DNA from: Streptomyces nodosus
GTDB lineage: Bacteria > Actinomycetota > Actinomycetes > Streptomycetales > Streptomycetaceae
Length of the DNA: 64,000 nt
NCBI RefSeq assembly: GCF_008704995.1
Contig: NZ_CP023747.1
Coordinates: forward strand, 1,886,501-1,950,500
Direction: 5' to 3'
The position numbers and the translations under genes were made by a program. Positions 17,388 to 27,590 of this stretch are shown here, piece by piece (the first letter of the stretch is position 1; every line of letters begins with the position of its first letter). Under the pieces are notes generated by a model. It did no database searches. It had not been told where the DNA came from and worked only from the letters and a program-made list of their open reading frames with translations.

Positions 17388-18778
17388 GCACCCGTACGAA
17401 CAAGCCGCACGAGATCGTCGAGCGTGCCCTCGCACTGTCCCGGGCGGACGGGTGTGTGGTGATCGCGGATGAGCACTCCACCGCCAATCTGCGCTGGGCG
17501 GGCAATGCGCTGACGACGAACGGGGTCACCCGGGGGCGCACGCTCACCGTCATCGCGACCGTGGACGGCAGCGAGGGCACGGCGTCCGGGGTGGTGTCCC
17601 GCTCGGCGGTCACCGTCGACGAGTTGGAGCCGCTGGTGCGGGCAGCGGAGGCCGCCGCACGGGCCGCGGGGCCCGCCGAGGACGCCCAGCCGCTGGTGAC
17701 GGGGGTGAGCGAGGCGCCGGACTTCACCGAGGCGCCCGCCGAGACCTCCTCCGCGGTGTTCGCGGACTTCGCCCCGGCGCTCGGTGAGTCGTTCGCCCGG
17801 GCGCGAGCCGGCGGGCGGGAGCTGTACGGCTTCGCCAACCATGAGCTGGTCTCCACCTATCTCGGCACGTCGACGGGGCTGCGGCTGCGGCACGACCAGC
17901 CGAACGGGACGCTGGAGCTGAACGCCAAGTCCCCGGACCGGACGCGCTCGGCATGGGCGGGGCGTTCCACCCGGGACTTCAAGGACGTCGACCCGGCGGC
18001 GCTGGACGCGGAGCTGGAGCGGCGGCTGGGCTGGGCGGAGCGCCGGATCGAGCTGCCCGCGGGACGCTATGAGACGCTGCTGCCGCCGACCGCGGTCGCG
18101 GACCTGCTGATCTACCAGATGTGGTCGGCGGCGGCCCGGAACGCGGCCGAGGGCCGTACGGTCTTCAGTCGGCCCGGCGGCGGAACGCGCGTGGGCGACA
18201 GGCTCTCCGAGCTGCCGCTGACGCTGCGCAGCGATCCCCGGGAGCCGGGTCTGGAGAGCGCGCCCTTCACCATCGCGCACTCCTCCGGCGACGACGCGTC
18301 CGTGTTCGACAACGGGCTGCCGCTGAACGCCACCGAGTGGATCGACCGGGGCGAGCTCAGGCATCTGACGACGACCCGGCACAGCGCGGCCCTGACCGGC
18401 CTTCCGCTCGCGCCGGCGATCGGGAATCTGATCCTGGACGGCGGCACGGACCGCTCGCTGGAGGAGATGGTCGCGGACACCGGGCGCGGGCTGCTGCTGA
18501 CCTGCCTCTGGTACATCCGCGAGGTCGACCCGGCGACCCTGCTGCTCACCGGGCTGACCCGGGACGGGGTGTATCTGGTCGAGAACGGCGAGGTCATCGG
18601 CGAGGTCAACAACTTCCGCTTCAACGAGTCCCCGGTCGATCTGCTGGACCGGGCCACCGAGGCGGGACGCTCGGAGAAGACCCTGCCCCGGGAGTGGGGC
18701 GACTGGTTCACCCGGGCCGCGATGCCGGCGCTGCGGGTGCCGGATTTCAATATGAGCTCCGTCAGCCAGGGCGTATAA
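17384..18778 (+). CDS. TldE/PmbA-type subunit
   Basis: A 464-residue TldD/PmbA-family protein lacking the HExxxH motif of its upstream partner, as expected for the non-catalytic TldE subunit. The family-typical start is [20 protein letters not shown]. It ends with a conserved-looking [16 protein letters not shown] region near 400. The coupling to tldD by ATGA implies 1:1 production. The substrate peptide is unknown; no bacteriocin precursor is visible nearby. Confidence 0.88.
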   Translation: MSTRTNKPHEIVERALALSRADGCVVIADEHSTANLRWAGNALTTNGVTRGRTLTVIATVDGSEGTASGVVSRSAVTVDELEPLVRAAEAAARAAGPAEDAQPLVTGVSEAPDFTEAPAETSSAVFADFAPALGESFARARAGGRELYGFANHELVSTYLGTSTGLRLRHDQPNGTLELNAKSPDRTRSAWAGRSTRDFKDVDPAALDAELERRLGWAERRIELPAGRYETLLPPTAVADLLIYQMWSAAARNAAEGRTVFSRPGGGTRVGDRLSELPLTLRSDPREPGLESAPFTIAHSSGDDASVFDNGLPLNATEWIDRGELRHLTTTRHSAALTGLPLAPAIGNLILDGGTDRSLEEMVADTGRGLLLTCLWYIREVDPATLLLTGLTRDGVYLVENGEVIGEVNNFRFNESPVDLLDRATEAGRSEKTLPREWGDWFTRAAMPALRVPDFNMSSVSQGV

Positions 18779-18833
18779 CCTCGTACTCGGCGGTCACCCG
18801 ACCGCCCGAAGTTCATCCAAGGAGATCAAGACC

Positions 18834-20102
18834 GTGACGGACATCGTCGACGAGCTGAAGTGGCGTGGGCTGTTCGCCCTGTCCACCGACGAGGACGCCT
18901 TGCGCAAGGCGCTCGCGGACGGTCCCGTCACGTTCTATTGCGGCTTCGACCCGACCGCGCCGTCCCTGCATGTGGGGCATCTGGTGCAGGTGCTCACCGT
19001 GCGCCGGCTCCAGCAGGCCGGGCACCGGCCGCTGGCGCTGGTGGGCGGCGCGACGGGTCTGATCGGCGACCCCCGCCCCACGGCGGAGCGCACGCTGAAC
19101 GACCCGGAGACGGTGGCCGGCTGGGTCGAGCGGCTGCGCGGCCAGATCGAGCCGTACCTCTCCTTCGAGGGTGAGAACGCGGCCGTGATGGTCAACAACC
19201 TGGACTGGACCGAGGGCCTGTCGGCCATCGAGTTCCTCCGGGACATCGGCAAGCACTTCCGGGTCAACAAGATGCTGACCAAGGACTCCGTGTCCCGGCG
19301 TCTGGAGTCCGCCGAGGGCATCAGCTACACGGAGTTCAGCTACCAGCTGCTTCAGGGCATGGACTTCCTCCAGCTCTACCGCAGGCACGGCTGCACGCTC
19401 CAGCAGGGCGGCAGCGACCAGTGGGGCAACCTCACGGCCGGGCTCGACCTGATCCACCGGCTGGAGCCGCACGCCGAGGTGCATGCGCTCGCCACCCCGC
19501 TGATGACCAAGGCGGACGGCACCAAGTTCGGCAAGACCGAGGGCGGGGCCGTCTGGCTGGACCCGGAGATGACGACGCCCTACGCGTTCTACCAGTTCTG
19601 GCTGAACGTGGACGACCGGGACATCTCCACCTACATGCGGATCCTGTCCTTCAAGTCCCGCGAGGAGCTGGAGGAGCTGGAGGAGCAGACCCGGCAGCGC
19701 CCCCAGGCCCGCGCCGCCCAGCGCGCGCTGGCCGAGGAGCTGACCACGCTGGTGCACGGCGCGGAGCAGACGGCCGCCGTGATCGCCGCGTCCAAGGCCC
19801 TCTTCGGTCAGGGCGAGCTCGCGGAGCTGGACGAGCGGACGCTGACCGCGGCCCTCTCCGAGGTGCCGCACATCGAGGTCACCGAGCTCGGCCAGGTCGT
19901 GGATCTGCTGGCGGAGGTCGGCCTGGTGGCCAGCAAGTCCGCCGCCCGGCGCACGGTGAAGGAGGGCGGTGCCTATGTGAACAACGTCAAGGTCACCGCC
20001 GAGGACGCCGTCCCCGTCCGGGAGGATCTGCTGCACGGCCGCTGGCTGGTGCTGCGCCGCGGCAAGAAGAACCTGGCCGCGGTCGAGGTCACCGGCGCCT
20101 GA
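18834..20102 (+). CDS. tyrS: Tyrosyl-tRNA synthetase
   Basis: This 422-residue class I aminoacyl-tRNA synthetase charges tRNA-Tyr. It has the HIGH-type motif HVGHLVQVL near residue 45, the tyrosine-binding [10 protein letters not shown], and the KMSKS-type loop KFGKTEGG near 233. An S4 RNA-binding domain occupies about 355-420 ([20 protein letters not shown]). The GTG start has AAGGAG 9 nt upstream. It appears monocistronic and ends at a strong hairpin. The C-terminal extension after the catalytic core is normal for bacterial TyrS. Confidence 0.97.
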   Translation: MTDIVDELKWRGLFALSTDEDALRKALADGPVTFYCGFDPTAPSLHVGHLVQVLTVRRLQQAGHRPLALVGGATGLIGDPRPTAERTLNDPETVAGWVERLRGQIEPYLSFEGENAAVMVNNLDWTEGLSAIEFLRDIGKHFRVNKMLTKDSVSRRLESAEGISYTEFSYQLLQGMDFLQLYRRHGCTLQQGGSDQWGNLTAGLDLIHRLEPHAEVHALATPLMTKADGTKFGKTEGGAVWLDPEMTTPYAFYQFWLNVDDRDISTYMRILSFKSREELEELEEQTRQRPQARAAQRALAEELTTLVHGAEQTAAVIAASKALFGQGELAELDERTLTAALSEVPHIEVTELGQVVDLLAEVGLVASKSAARRTVKEGGAYVNNVKVTAEDAVPVREDLLHGRWLVLRRGKKNLAAVEVTGA

Positions 20103-20119
20103 TCAGCCGGGCACCGCAC

Positions 20120-20156
20120 CGGAGCGGGAAGGGGGCGGCGCTCCCTTCCCGCTCCG
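20120..20156. terminator. Hairpin terminator between tyrS and a convergent gene
   Basis: Perfect 14-bp stem, left arm from 20120 and right arm ending 20156, with a 9-nt loop. It lies 18 nt past the tyrS stop and 38 nt past the stop of the opposite gene, so it may act in both directions. Confidence 0.8.
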
Positions 20157-20193
20157 TCGTCTCCGCCCTGCCGTCAGGTCCGCCCGCCCGCCC

Positions 20194-20484
20194 TCAGGCC
20201 CGTTGTCGGCGGTCTTCTCTGCGATGGCCCTTCATCGCGTTGTAGATGATCTCGCCGAGGAAGACGAGGACGACCGCGGCGGCGAGCTGGAGCCCATGAC
20301 GGCCCCAGTCGATGCCCCGGGTCTGCGCGATCCCGATGGAGCGGGCGATGGCGTTGCCGATGATGCCGCCGATCATGCCCATGATGGTGGTCAGCCAGAG
20401 GGGACTGTGCTGTTTGCCCGGCAGGATGAGCTTGGCCAGCAGACCCAGGATGAAACCGACGATGATCGCCCACAACCAGCCCAT
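20194..20484 (-). CDS. GlsB/YeaQ/YmgE-family membrane protein
   Basis: A 96-residue integral membrane protein. The pattern GWLWAIIVGFILGLLAKLIL, then the glycine-rich MGMIGGIIGNAIAR, and a third hydrophobic helix (AAAVVLVFLGEIIYNA) are diagnostic for this stress-associated family. The role in Streptomyces is unknown. GGAGGAGG lies 8 nt before the ATG at 20484. The basic tail (KGHRREDRRQRA) would face the cytoplasm. Confidence 0.88.
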   Translation of the reverse strand: MGWLWAIIVGFILGLLAKLILPGKQHSPLWLTTIMGMIGGIIGNAIARSIGIAQTRGIDWGRHGLQLAAAVVLVFLGEIIYNAMKGHRREDRRQRA

Positions 20485-20733
20485 GGTGTGCCTCCTCCTA
20501 CGGCCCGAGTGAGCAGTACGCCCAGTCTCCGATCGTCCGCCGTACGCCGCATGGCGGGTGCACCCATACGTGGTACTGCGCAGGGCGTTCCCCCAGGCGG
20601 CGGGCGCCCCGGTCTCGAAGGCGCCGGAGGCGCGGCGTAACGTGGTGATTGTCCGGGCCCCGGCCCACGGCCGGGTGCGGACCGGGTACGGGCCGGGGAG
20701 AGTCCGAGACTGGCAGGCGGGTGGTGGAATGCG

Positions 20734-21186
20734 ATGCGGAAGCTGAGCAGTGGCGGTCATGGCCAGGTGTTCCGGATCACGGGCGCACGGCAGGGCCTCG
20801 CGGAGGATGTGCGGGGCCGGCAGCGCCGCTATGTCATCTCCATGGGTGTGCGCACCCTGTCCATGATCCTCGCGGCCACGCTGTGGAACGTGTCCCGGCC
20901 GGTCGCCATCGTCGCGCTGGTGCTGGGAGCGGCCCTCCCCTATGTCGCGGTCGTCATCGCCAACGCGGGACGGGAGAACGCTCCGTCGCTTCCGTCCACC
21001 TTTGTCACCAGCCCGTCGCGGCCGATGATCGCCCCGTCGGCGGACGACACCGCCGCACGCTCGGGCGGCACCGAGGAACAGCGGGACTCCGCGGAACCCG
21101 CCGCGGAAGCGGCTCCGGAATCCGGCCGTGAGGATGCGCCCCCGTCCGCGGCGGGCACCGGGACCCGGCCGCGCCAGAGAACCTGA
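20734..21186 (+). CDS. DUF3099 membrane protein
   Basis: A 150-residue protein with an N-terminal DUF3099 segment (VFRITGARQGLAEDVRGRQR, then RYVISMGVRTLSMILA), two transmembrane helices at about 40-80, and a disordered Ala/Glu/Pro-rich C-terminal half. The family is actinobacterial and of unknown function. Weak purine-rich sequence precedes the ATG. It is transcribed alone between two divergent or convergent neighbours. Confidence 0.8.
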   Translation: MRKLSSGGHGQVFRITGARQGLAEDVRGRQRRYVISMGVRTLSMILAATLWNVSRPVAIVALVLGAALPYVAVVIANAGRENAPSLPSTFVTSPSRPMIAPSADDTAARSGGTEEQRDSAEPAAEAAPESGREDAPPSAAGTGTRPRQRT

Positions 21187-21397
21187 CCACGGAGAACGGC
21201 TCGAAGGGGCCGTCGCGCCGTGTACCAAGCCCAGGAAAAGCTGGGATCCATCCTGTTGTTCCGGTGCCGGGCGGCGGGCTACCCGTGACATACTTCGTAC
21301 GCGCTCCGCATCCCCCGTCGGAGCGACGGACCGACGCCGGGCAGCTCCCCCCGTGGCTGCTCGGCGTCGCCTTTGCCGGGCGCGCTAGGGTCGTCCT

Positions 21398-21640
21398 GTG
21401 ATGGGACCTGACCCCGATTCCCCCCTGTGTTCCGCCAAGGGCTGCCGTGCGGACGCCGTATGGGTGCTCGCCTGGAACAACCCGAAGCTGCACACGCCCG
21501 AGCGCCGCAAGACATGGCTGACCTGCGAGGAGCACCGTGAGCATCTGTCGGCGTTCCTGGGGGTGCGCGGCTTCCTCAAGGACGTGGTGAAGCTGGAGGA
21601 CTGGGAGTCCCCCGGCGGTGCGGGCGCCCCCGCCGGCTGA
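21398..21640 (+). CDS. Small conserved Cys-containing protein
   Basis: An 80-residue protein (79 if the following ATG at 21401 is used). It contains CSAKGCRADAVWVLAWNNPK and TWLTCEEHREHL, giving a C-x4-C...C-x2-H-type arrangement that could bind zinc. The same gene is widely seen in Streptomyces from memory, often with an unsupported 'acetone carboxylase' label. I see nothing supporting that enzyme activity. It converges on moaA with 1 bp between stop codons. Confidence 0.7.
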   Translation: MMGPDPDSPLCSAKGCRADAVWVLAWNNPKLHTPERRKTWLTCEEHREHLSAFLGVRGFLKDVVKLEDWESPGGAGAPAG

Positions 21641-21641
21641 C

Positions 21642-22631
21642 TCATCCGCCGATCGCCGACATGGGCCGCGCCGGCTGGAGGAACCGGGGGTCGTCGAGGC
21701 CCGAGCCCGCCTTCTTGCCCCACATGGCGTGCCGCCAGATCCGGGCGATCTCCTCGTCGGCGGCGCCGGAACGCAGCGCTCCGCGCAGATCGGTCTCCTC
21801 GGTGGCGAACAGGCAGGTGCGTATCTGACCGTCGGCCGTGAGCCGGGTGCGGTCGCAGGCCGCGCAGAACGGGCGGGTGACCGAGGCGATCACCCCGACC
21901 CGGTGCGGGCCGCCGTCGACGATCCAGCGCTCGGCCGGTGCGGAGCCGCGCTCCTCGTCGGCCTCGGGGGTCAGTTCGAAGCGGGTGCGCAGGGATTCCA
22001 GGACGTCCTCGGCGGTGACCATGGACTCGCGCCGCCAGCCGTGCTGGGCATCCAGGGGCATCTGTTCGATGAAGCGCAACTCGTAGTCGTGCTCTACGGC
22101 CCAGGCGAGCAGGTCGGGGGCCTCGTCGTCGTTCAGCCCGGGCATCAGCACGGAGTTGACCTTGACCGGGGTGAGTCCCGCCTCCCGGGCGGCCCGGAGC
22201 CCGTCGAGGACGTCCCGGTGACGGTCCCGGCGGGTGAGGGTCTTGAAGACGTCGGGGCGCAGGGTGTCCAGCGAGACGTTCACCCGGTCCAGGCCCGCCG
22301 CCTTCAGGGCCGCCGCCGTACGCCCGAGACCGATGCCGTTGGTGGTGAGGGACATCCGGGGGCGGGGCCGCAGGGCGGCGACGCGCTCCACGATGCCGGT
22401 GAGACCAGGGCGCAGCAGGGGCTCGCCTCCGGTGAAGCGGACCTCCTCGATCCCGAGGGAGGTGACCGCGACGCCGATCAGCCGGACGATCTCGTCGTCC
22501 GTCAGCAGATCGGGTCTGGCCAGCCAGCGCAGCCCTTCCTCGGGCATGCAGTAGGTGCAACGGAGATTGCACCGGTCGGTCAGCGAGACCCTGAGGTCGG
22601 TGGCCACCCGGCCGTAGGTGTCGATCAGCAT
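21642..22631 (-). CDS. moaA: GTP 3',8-cyclase MoaA
   Basis: This 329-residue radical-SAM enzyme starts molybdenum cofactor synthesis by converting GTP to 3',8-cyclo-GTP. The N-terminal cluster site is CNLRCTYC, with the upstream VSLTDR context, near residue 20. FTGGEPLLR follows. The C-terminal second cluster is FCAACDRTRL...RTC near 265-280, and the chain ends in the family Gly-Gly needed for activation by MoaC-coupled chemistry. The ATG at 22631 gives the standard length. An open frame continues upstream into repeats but is not coding. Confidence 0.95.
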   Translation of the reverse strand: MLIDTYGRVATDLRVSLTDRCNLRCTYCMPEEGLRWLARPDLLTDDEIVRLIGVAVTSLGIEEVRFTGGEPLLRPGLTGIVERVAALRPRPRMSLTTNGIGLGRTAAALKAAGLDRVNVSLDTLRPDVFKTLTRRDRHRDVLDGLRAAREAGLTPVKVNSVLMPGLNDDEAPDLLAWAVEHDYELRFIEQMPLDAQHGWRRESMVTAEDVLESLRTRFELTPEADEERGSAPAERWIVDGGPHRVGVIASVTRPFCAACDRTRLTADGQIRTCLFATEETDLRGALRSGAADEEIARIWRHAMWGKKAGSGLDDPRFLQPARPMSAIGG

Positions 22632-22780
22632 ATGGACCCCCTCCCCGGCGCCCGGACGGACGTTCACCGTCTCCTGCGAGCCTACGTGACCCCACCGACA
22701 TCGGCCCCGCCGCGCCCGCGCCCGGGGCCGAGCCCGGCGCGGTCGCGGCACGAGTATCCGGGCCGCGACCATCACCACCG

Positions 22781-23285
22781 GACCGGCCGACACGCGCCGG
22801 CGCCGGCCCGCGCGGGTCGACGCGGGGCGGCACGCTTCGGGCAGGGCCCCACGGGACCGAACAGGTCGGCACGGCCCGCGCCCCAAGAGCCCGGCGCGGT
22901 CGCGTCGCGGGGATCGCGACGCCACCGTCGAATGCCGGACCGGCCGACGCGCGCCGACGCGGCTCGGCGCGCGTCGGCGAGGGTCCGCAGGGGACGAGCC
23001 GGTTCGCGCCGCGACGTGGCCGACGCGGCCGGACCGGCCAACGCGCGCCGACGCAGGTCCCCGCGAGTCCGCAGGGAGCCGCGGGACGGCGACCGTCGAA
23101 TGCCGGACTGGCCGACGCGCGCCGACGCGGGTCGGTGCGCGTCGGTGAGGGTCCGTAGGGGACGAGCCGGTTCGCGCCGCGTCGCGGGGATCGCGACGCG
23201 GCCGACGTGGACGGACCGGCCGGCGCGTGCCGGCGCGGGTCCCCGCGGGTCTGCGGGGACCCACGGGGCGACCGTCGGTACCGGA
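22781..23285. repeat. Degenerate tandem GC-rich repeat field
   Basis: A noncoding stretch of about 500 bp between moaA and the symporter gene. A 90-bp block recurs with only 5 differences at 22924-23013 and 23092-23181, offset 168 bp. A core resembling GACCGGCCGACGCGCG appears about five times (near 22781, 22938, 23031, 23107, 23214). Frames stay open on both strands because of composition, but no ribosome sites or domain-like sequence is seen. Confidence 0.75.
23236..23261 (-). terminator. Hairpin after the symporter gene
   Basis: Perfect 10-bp stem (GGGTCCCCGC / GCGGGGACCC) with a 6-nt loop, 32 nt downstream of the stop of the minus-strand symporter gene. It is probably that operon's terminator and sits at the edge of the repeat field. 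Confidence 0.6.
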
Positions 23286-23293
23286 CCGGTCGG

Positions 23294-24913
23294 TCAGTGT
23301 GCGCCGGTGCCGGTCAGGGAGCGGACCTCCAGTTCTGCGTACTTGCCGGCGTCCGGTTGCTCCTTCGAGAGGAGGGTGCCGAGCCAGCCGAGGAGGAAGC
23401 CGACCGGGATGGAGATCAGGCCGGGGTTCTCCAGCGGGAACCAGTGGAAGTCGACGTCCGGGAACATCGACGTCGGCTTGCCGGAGACCACCGGTGAGAA
23501 CAGCACCAGGCCGACGGCGGTGACCAGGCCGCCGTAGATCGACCACAGTGCGCCCTGGGTGGTGAACCGCTTCCAGAACAGGCTGTAGAGGATCGTCGGC
23601 AGGTTGGCGGAGGCGGCGACCGCGAAGGCGAGGGCGACCAGGCCCGCCACATTGAGGTCGCGGGCGAGGGCGCCCAGGGCGATGGAGACGGCGCCGATGC
23701 CGACGGTCGCCCAGCGGGCCGCGCTCACCTCCTGCTTCTCGTCGGCCTGGCCCCGCTTGATGACGTTGGCATAGATGTCGTGCGCGAACGACGAGGAGGA
23801 GGCCAGGGTGAGCCCCGCGACCACGGCGAGGATCGTGGCGAAGGCGACCGCCGAGATGCTGGCCAGCAGGATCGCGCCCCAGCTGGAGTCGACCCCGCCC
23901 AGGTGCAGGGCGAGCAGGGGTGCCGCCGTGTTGCCCGCCTTGTTGGAGGCGATGATCTCGTCCGGCTTGATCAGCGCGGCGGCGCCGAAGCCGAGGGCGA
24001 GGGTCATCAGATAGAAGACGCCGATCAGGCCGATCGCCCAGTTCACGGACTTCCGTGCGGCCTTGGCGGTGGGCACCGTGTAGAAGCGGATCAGGATGTG
24101 CGGCAGACCGGCGGTGCCGAGGACCAGGGCGATGCCCAGGGAGATGAAGTCCAGCTTGGTGGTGCCGGTGGCGCCGTACTTCAGGCCCGGTTCCAGGAAG
24201 GCCGCGCCCTTGCCGCTGTTGGTGGCCGCCTTGCCGAGCAGGTCCGAGACGTTGAAGTTGAACTTCAGCAGCACCAGGAAGGTCAGCAGCAGGGCGCCCG
24301 CCATCAGCAGGACCGCCTTGACCATCTGCACCCAGGTGGTGCCCTTCATCCCGCCGATGGTGACGTACACGATCATCAGCACACCGACCAGGGCCACGAT
24401 GGCGATCTTGCCGCCGTCGCTGGTGATACCGAGGAGCAGGGACACCAGGACGCCCGCGCCCGCCATCTGGGCCAGCAGATAGAAGATCGACACGACGATC
24501 GTGGAGGTTCCGGCCGCGGTGCGGACGGGACGCTGGCGCATCCGGTAGGCCAGCACGTCGCCCATGGTGTAGCGGCCGGAGTTGCGCAGCGGCTCGGCGA
24601 CCAGGAGCAGGGCCACCAGCCAGGCGACCAGGAAGCCGATGGAGTACAGGAAACCGTCGTAGCCGAAGAGGGCGATGGCGCCCGCGATGCCGAGGAAGGA
24701 CGCCGCGGACATGTAGTCGCCGGAGACCGCGAGTCCGTTCTGGAAGGCGGTGAACTGGCGGCCGCCGGCGTAGAAGTCGGCGGCGCTGCGGGTCTGGCGG
24801 CCGGCCCAGACGGTGATCACGAGGGTCGCGACGACGAACACCGCGAACAGGGTGATGATCAGCGGTCGGTGCTCGCTCGCCTCACCGGCGGCCAGGACGA
24901 GTGGCTGGCTCAT
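23294..24913 (-). CDS. actP: Sodium/solute symporter, ActP (acetate) type
   Basis: This 539-residue membrane protein of the SSS family has about 13 transmembrane helices. The pattern FYAGGRQFTAFQNGLAVSGD near residue 47-66, then YMSAASFLGIAGAIALFGYD, is characteristic of the ActP/MctC branch, which carries acetate and other short monocarboxylates with sodium. The partner upstream is the DUF485 protein YjcH, overlapping by ATGA as in other bacteria, which supports the acetate assignment. Substrate range is inferred from the family. A CRP-like site lies ahead of the operon. Confidence 0.9.
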   Translation of the reverse strand: MSQPLVLAAGEASEHRPLIITLFAVFVVATLVITVWAGRQTRSAADFYAGGRQFTAFQNGLAVSGDYMSAASFLGIAGAIALFGYDGFLYSIGFLVAWLVALLLVAEPLRNSGRYTMGDVLAYRMRQRPVRTAAGTSTIVVSIFYLLAQMAGAGVLVSLLLGITSDGGKIAIVALVGVLMIVYVTIGGMKGTTWVQMVKAVLLMAGALLLTFLVLLKFNFNVSDLLGKAATNSGKGAAFLEPGLKYGATGTTKLDFISLGIALVLGTAGLPHILIRFYTVPTAKAARKSVNWAIGLIGVFYLMTLALGFGAAALIKPDEIIASNKAGNTAAPLLALHLGGVDSSWGAILLASISAVAFATILAVVAGLTLASSSSFAHDIYANVIKRGQADEKQEVSAARWATVGIGAVSIALGALARDLNVAGLVALAFAVAASANLPTILYSLFWKRFTTQGALWSIYGGLVTAVGLVLFSPVVSGKPTSMFPDVDFHWFPLENPGLISIPVGFLLGWLGTLLSKEQPDAGKYAELEVRSLTGTGAH

Positions 24914-25266
24914 GCGTCGCCCTCCATGCGGGACTTGATGGCCTCGGCCTTGGGGTCGAGGGTGGTGGCGGCGTGCCGCGAGTACCACCACGCGATCAGG
25001 AACGTGGTGAGGAACTGGGCGAGGCCGAGCACCAGGGCGACATTGATGTTGCCGAAGAGCTTGGTGCCCATGAACTCGCCGGCGTAGTTCGACAGCAGGA
25101 CGTAGACCAGGTACCAGGCGATGAACGCCACGGTCAGCGGAAAGGCGAACGAGCGGTAGGAGCGGCGCAGTTCGGTGAACTCCTCGCTCTGCTGGACCGC
25201 GGTGAACTCCTCGGTGGACGGAAGGCTCTGGCCGGTCTTCGAGGGTGGCGGTGCGTCGGTTGCCAC
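24910..25266 (-). CDS. DUF485 membrane protein, symporter partner
   Basis: A 118-residue protein with two transmembrane helices. The core is SYRSFAFPLTVAFIAWYLVY and FGNINVALVLGLAQFLTTFL, the DUF485 (YjcH) pattern. It is encoded immediately before actP and overlaps it by 4 bp. GTG at 25266 is chosen because AGGAGA lies 5 nt upstream; an ATG at 25281 would overlap that ribosome site. The family accompanies acetate symporters, with an unclear mechanism. Confidence 0.88.
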   Translation of the reverse strand: MATDAPPPSKTGQSLPSTEEFTAVQQSEEFTELRRSYRSFAFPLTVAFIAWYLVYVLLSNYAGEFMGTKLFGNINVALVLGLAQFLTTFLIAWWYSRHAATTLDPKAEAIKSRMEGDA

Positions 25267-25372
25267 GGAGTCTCCTCGCATTGCGGGTTGCGGTGAAGGC
25301 GTCGGTCGGCGGCGTGTGGGGGTTCGCCTCGGGCAGGGCGGAACCGTGCGGCGCCGACATGACGGTGCCGCA

Positions 25373-25388
25373 CAGTGATGTAGATCAC
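25373..25388. promoter_or_regulatory. CRP-like palindrome upstream of the symporter operon
   Basis: AGTGA-TGTAGA-TCACA, one base from the CRP consensus TGTGA-N6-TCACA, centred about 115 bp upstream of the DUF485 GTG. E. coli acetate uptake is cAMP-CRP controlled and Streptomyces has a Crp protein, so a role here is plausible but inferred. Confidence 0.45.
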
Positions 25389-25652
25389 ACGACCGAGCGC
25401 GACGGTATCGCTTCGCCGCGTGATCCGGCAGGGTCCCGAGCGTCCTCGTGGCTCCTGCACAAGGTCACGGCGCCGCACGCGGACCGGTTCAACTCGTTTA
25501 TTTCTTTCGTATGTCTCGCGCGAAAGTCCTTGCTCAAGTCATTGCTGACCAGGTGGTTCGCCAGATAGTTTCGGCCTGCACCACCCGCCATGTACCTGCC
25601 GGGCGCCACCGCGCCATGGCCGGTTCACGTACCCGGATGTTGTGGAGACCCC

Positions 25653-25910
25653 ATGGCTCATCTGCGTTCCGGACGCCGTCTCACGCGTGCCGCTCCGGTT
25701 GTGCTGTCGCCGACCGCGTCGCCCGGCTTCGTGCCCGCGGCGACGTCCGCGGCGCCCCTTGCGGCGGGGGCCAGGCAGGCCGAGGGCTCGTCCACTCTCA
25801 CGTATGTCGTGAACACCAGGACCGACCGGCGCACGATCTCCGACGTCCAGCGTGCGATCACCGACTTCTACGGCCCCGGCATCGTCAACGCGCTCCGCGC
25901 GGTCAAGTGA
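25653..25910 (+). pseudogene. Internally deleted S8 subtilase remnant
   Basis: An 85-codon open frame. Residues 49-69 (TLTYVVNTRTDRRTISDVQR) match the start of the propeptide of the intact protease 90 bp downstream (ALSYVVNVRPG...VKKAIT). The next residues, DFYGPGIVNALRAVK, match that protease's very C-terminus (SFYGAGIANALNAVKK). The 400 or so residues between, including all catalytic residues, are missing without loss of frame. The N-terminal leader is a poor signal peptide. It is most simply a duplicated subtilase collapsed by an internal in-frame deletion. If translated, it would be a propeptide-like fragment. Confidence 0.7.
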
Positions 25911-26002
25911 CCTTCCTTTCCCGTCACTTCCACAGGCTCCCCCCACGCCTCGCATGCCCTCGCGCATGCCGTCACGCAATGGCTCAACACACTGGAGTTC
26001 TC

Positions 26003-27532
<1,530 letters not shown>

Positions 27533-27540
27533 CTCTCCTC

Positions 27541-27570
27541 TTGATCGATGCGGTCTTGATCGATGCGGTC
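27541..27570. repeat. Perfect 15-bp tandem duplication
   Basis: TTGATCGATGCGGTC occurs twice in direct succession (27541-27555 and 27556-27570), just ahead of the CoA-transferase gene. It looks like a recent slippage event. Confidence 0.8.
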
Positions 27571-27590
27571 CGCTGACGCACAGTGCGCTC

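Noticed and set aside
21398..21640. Acetone carboxylase annotation for the small Cys-containing protein
   Set aside because: The label is common for this family but an 80-residue protein cannot be a carboxylase subunit by any visible motif.
22781..23285. CRISPR array
   Set aside because: Repeats are long, unequal in spacing and diverged, with no constant spacer length and no cas genes nearby.
22640..23546. N-terminal extension of moaA reading through the repeat field
   Set aside because: The repeat-derived sequence is only Arg/Gly/Pro/Ala; MoaA has its standard length from the ATG at 22631.
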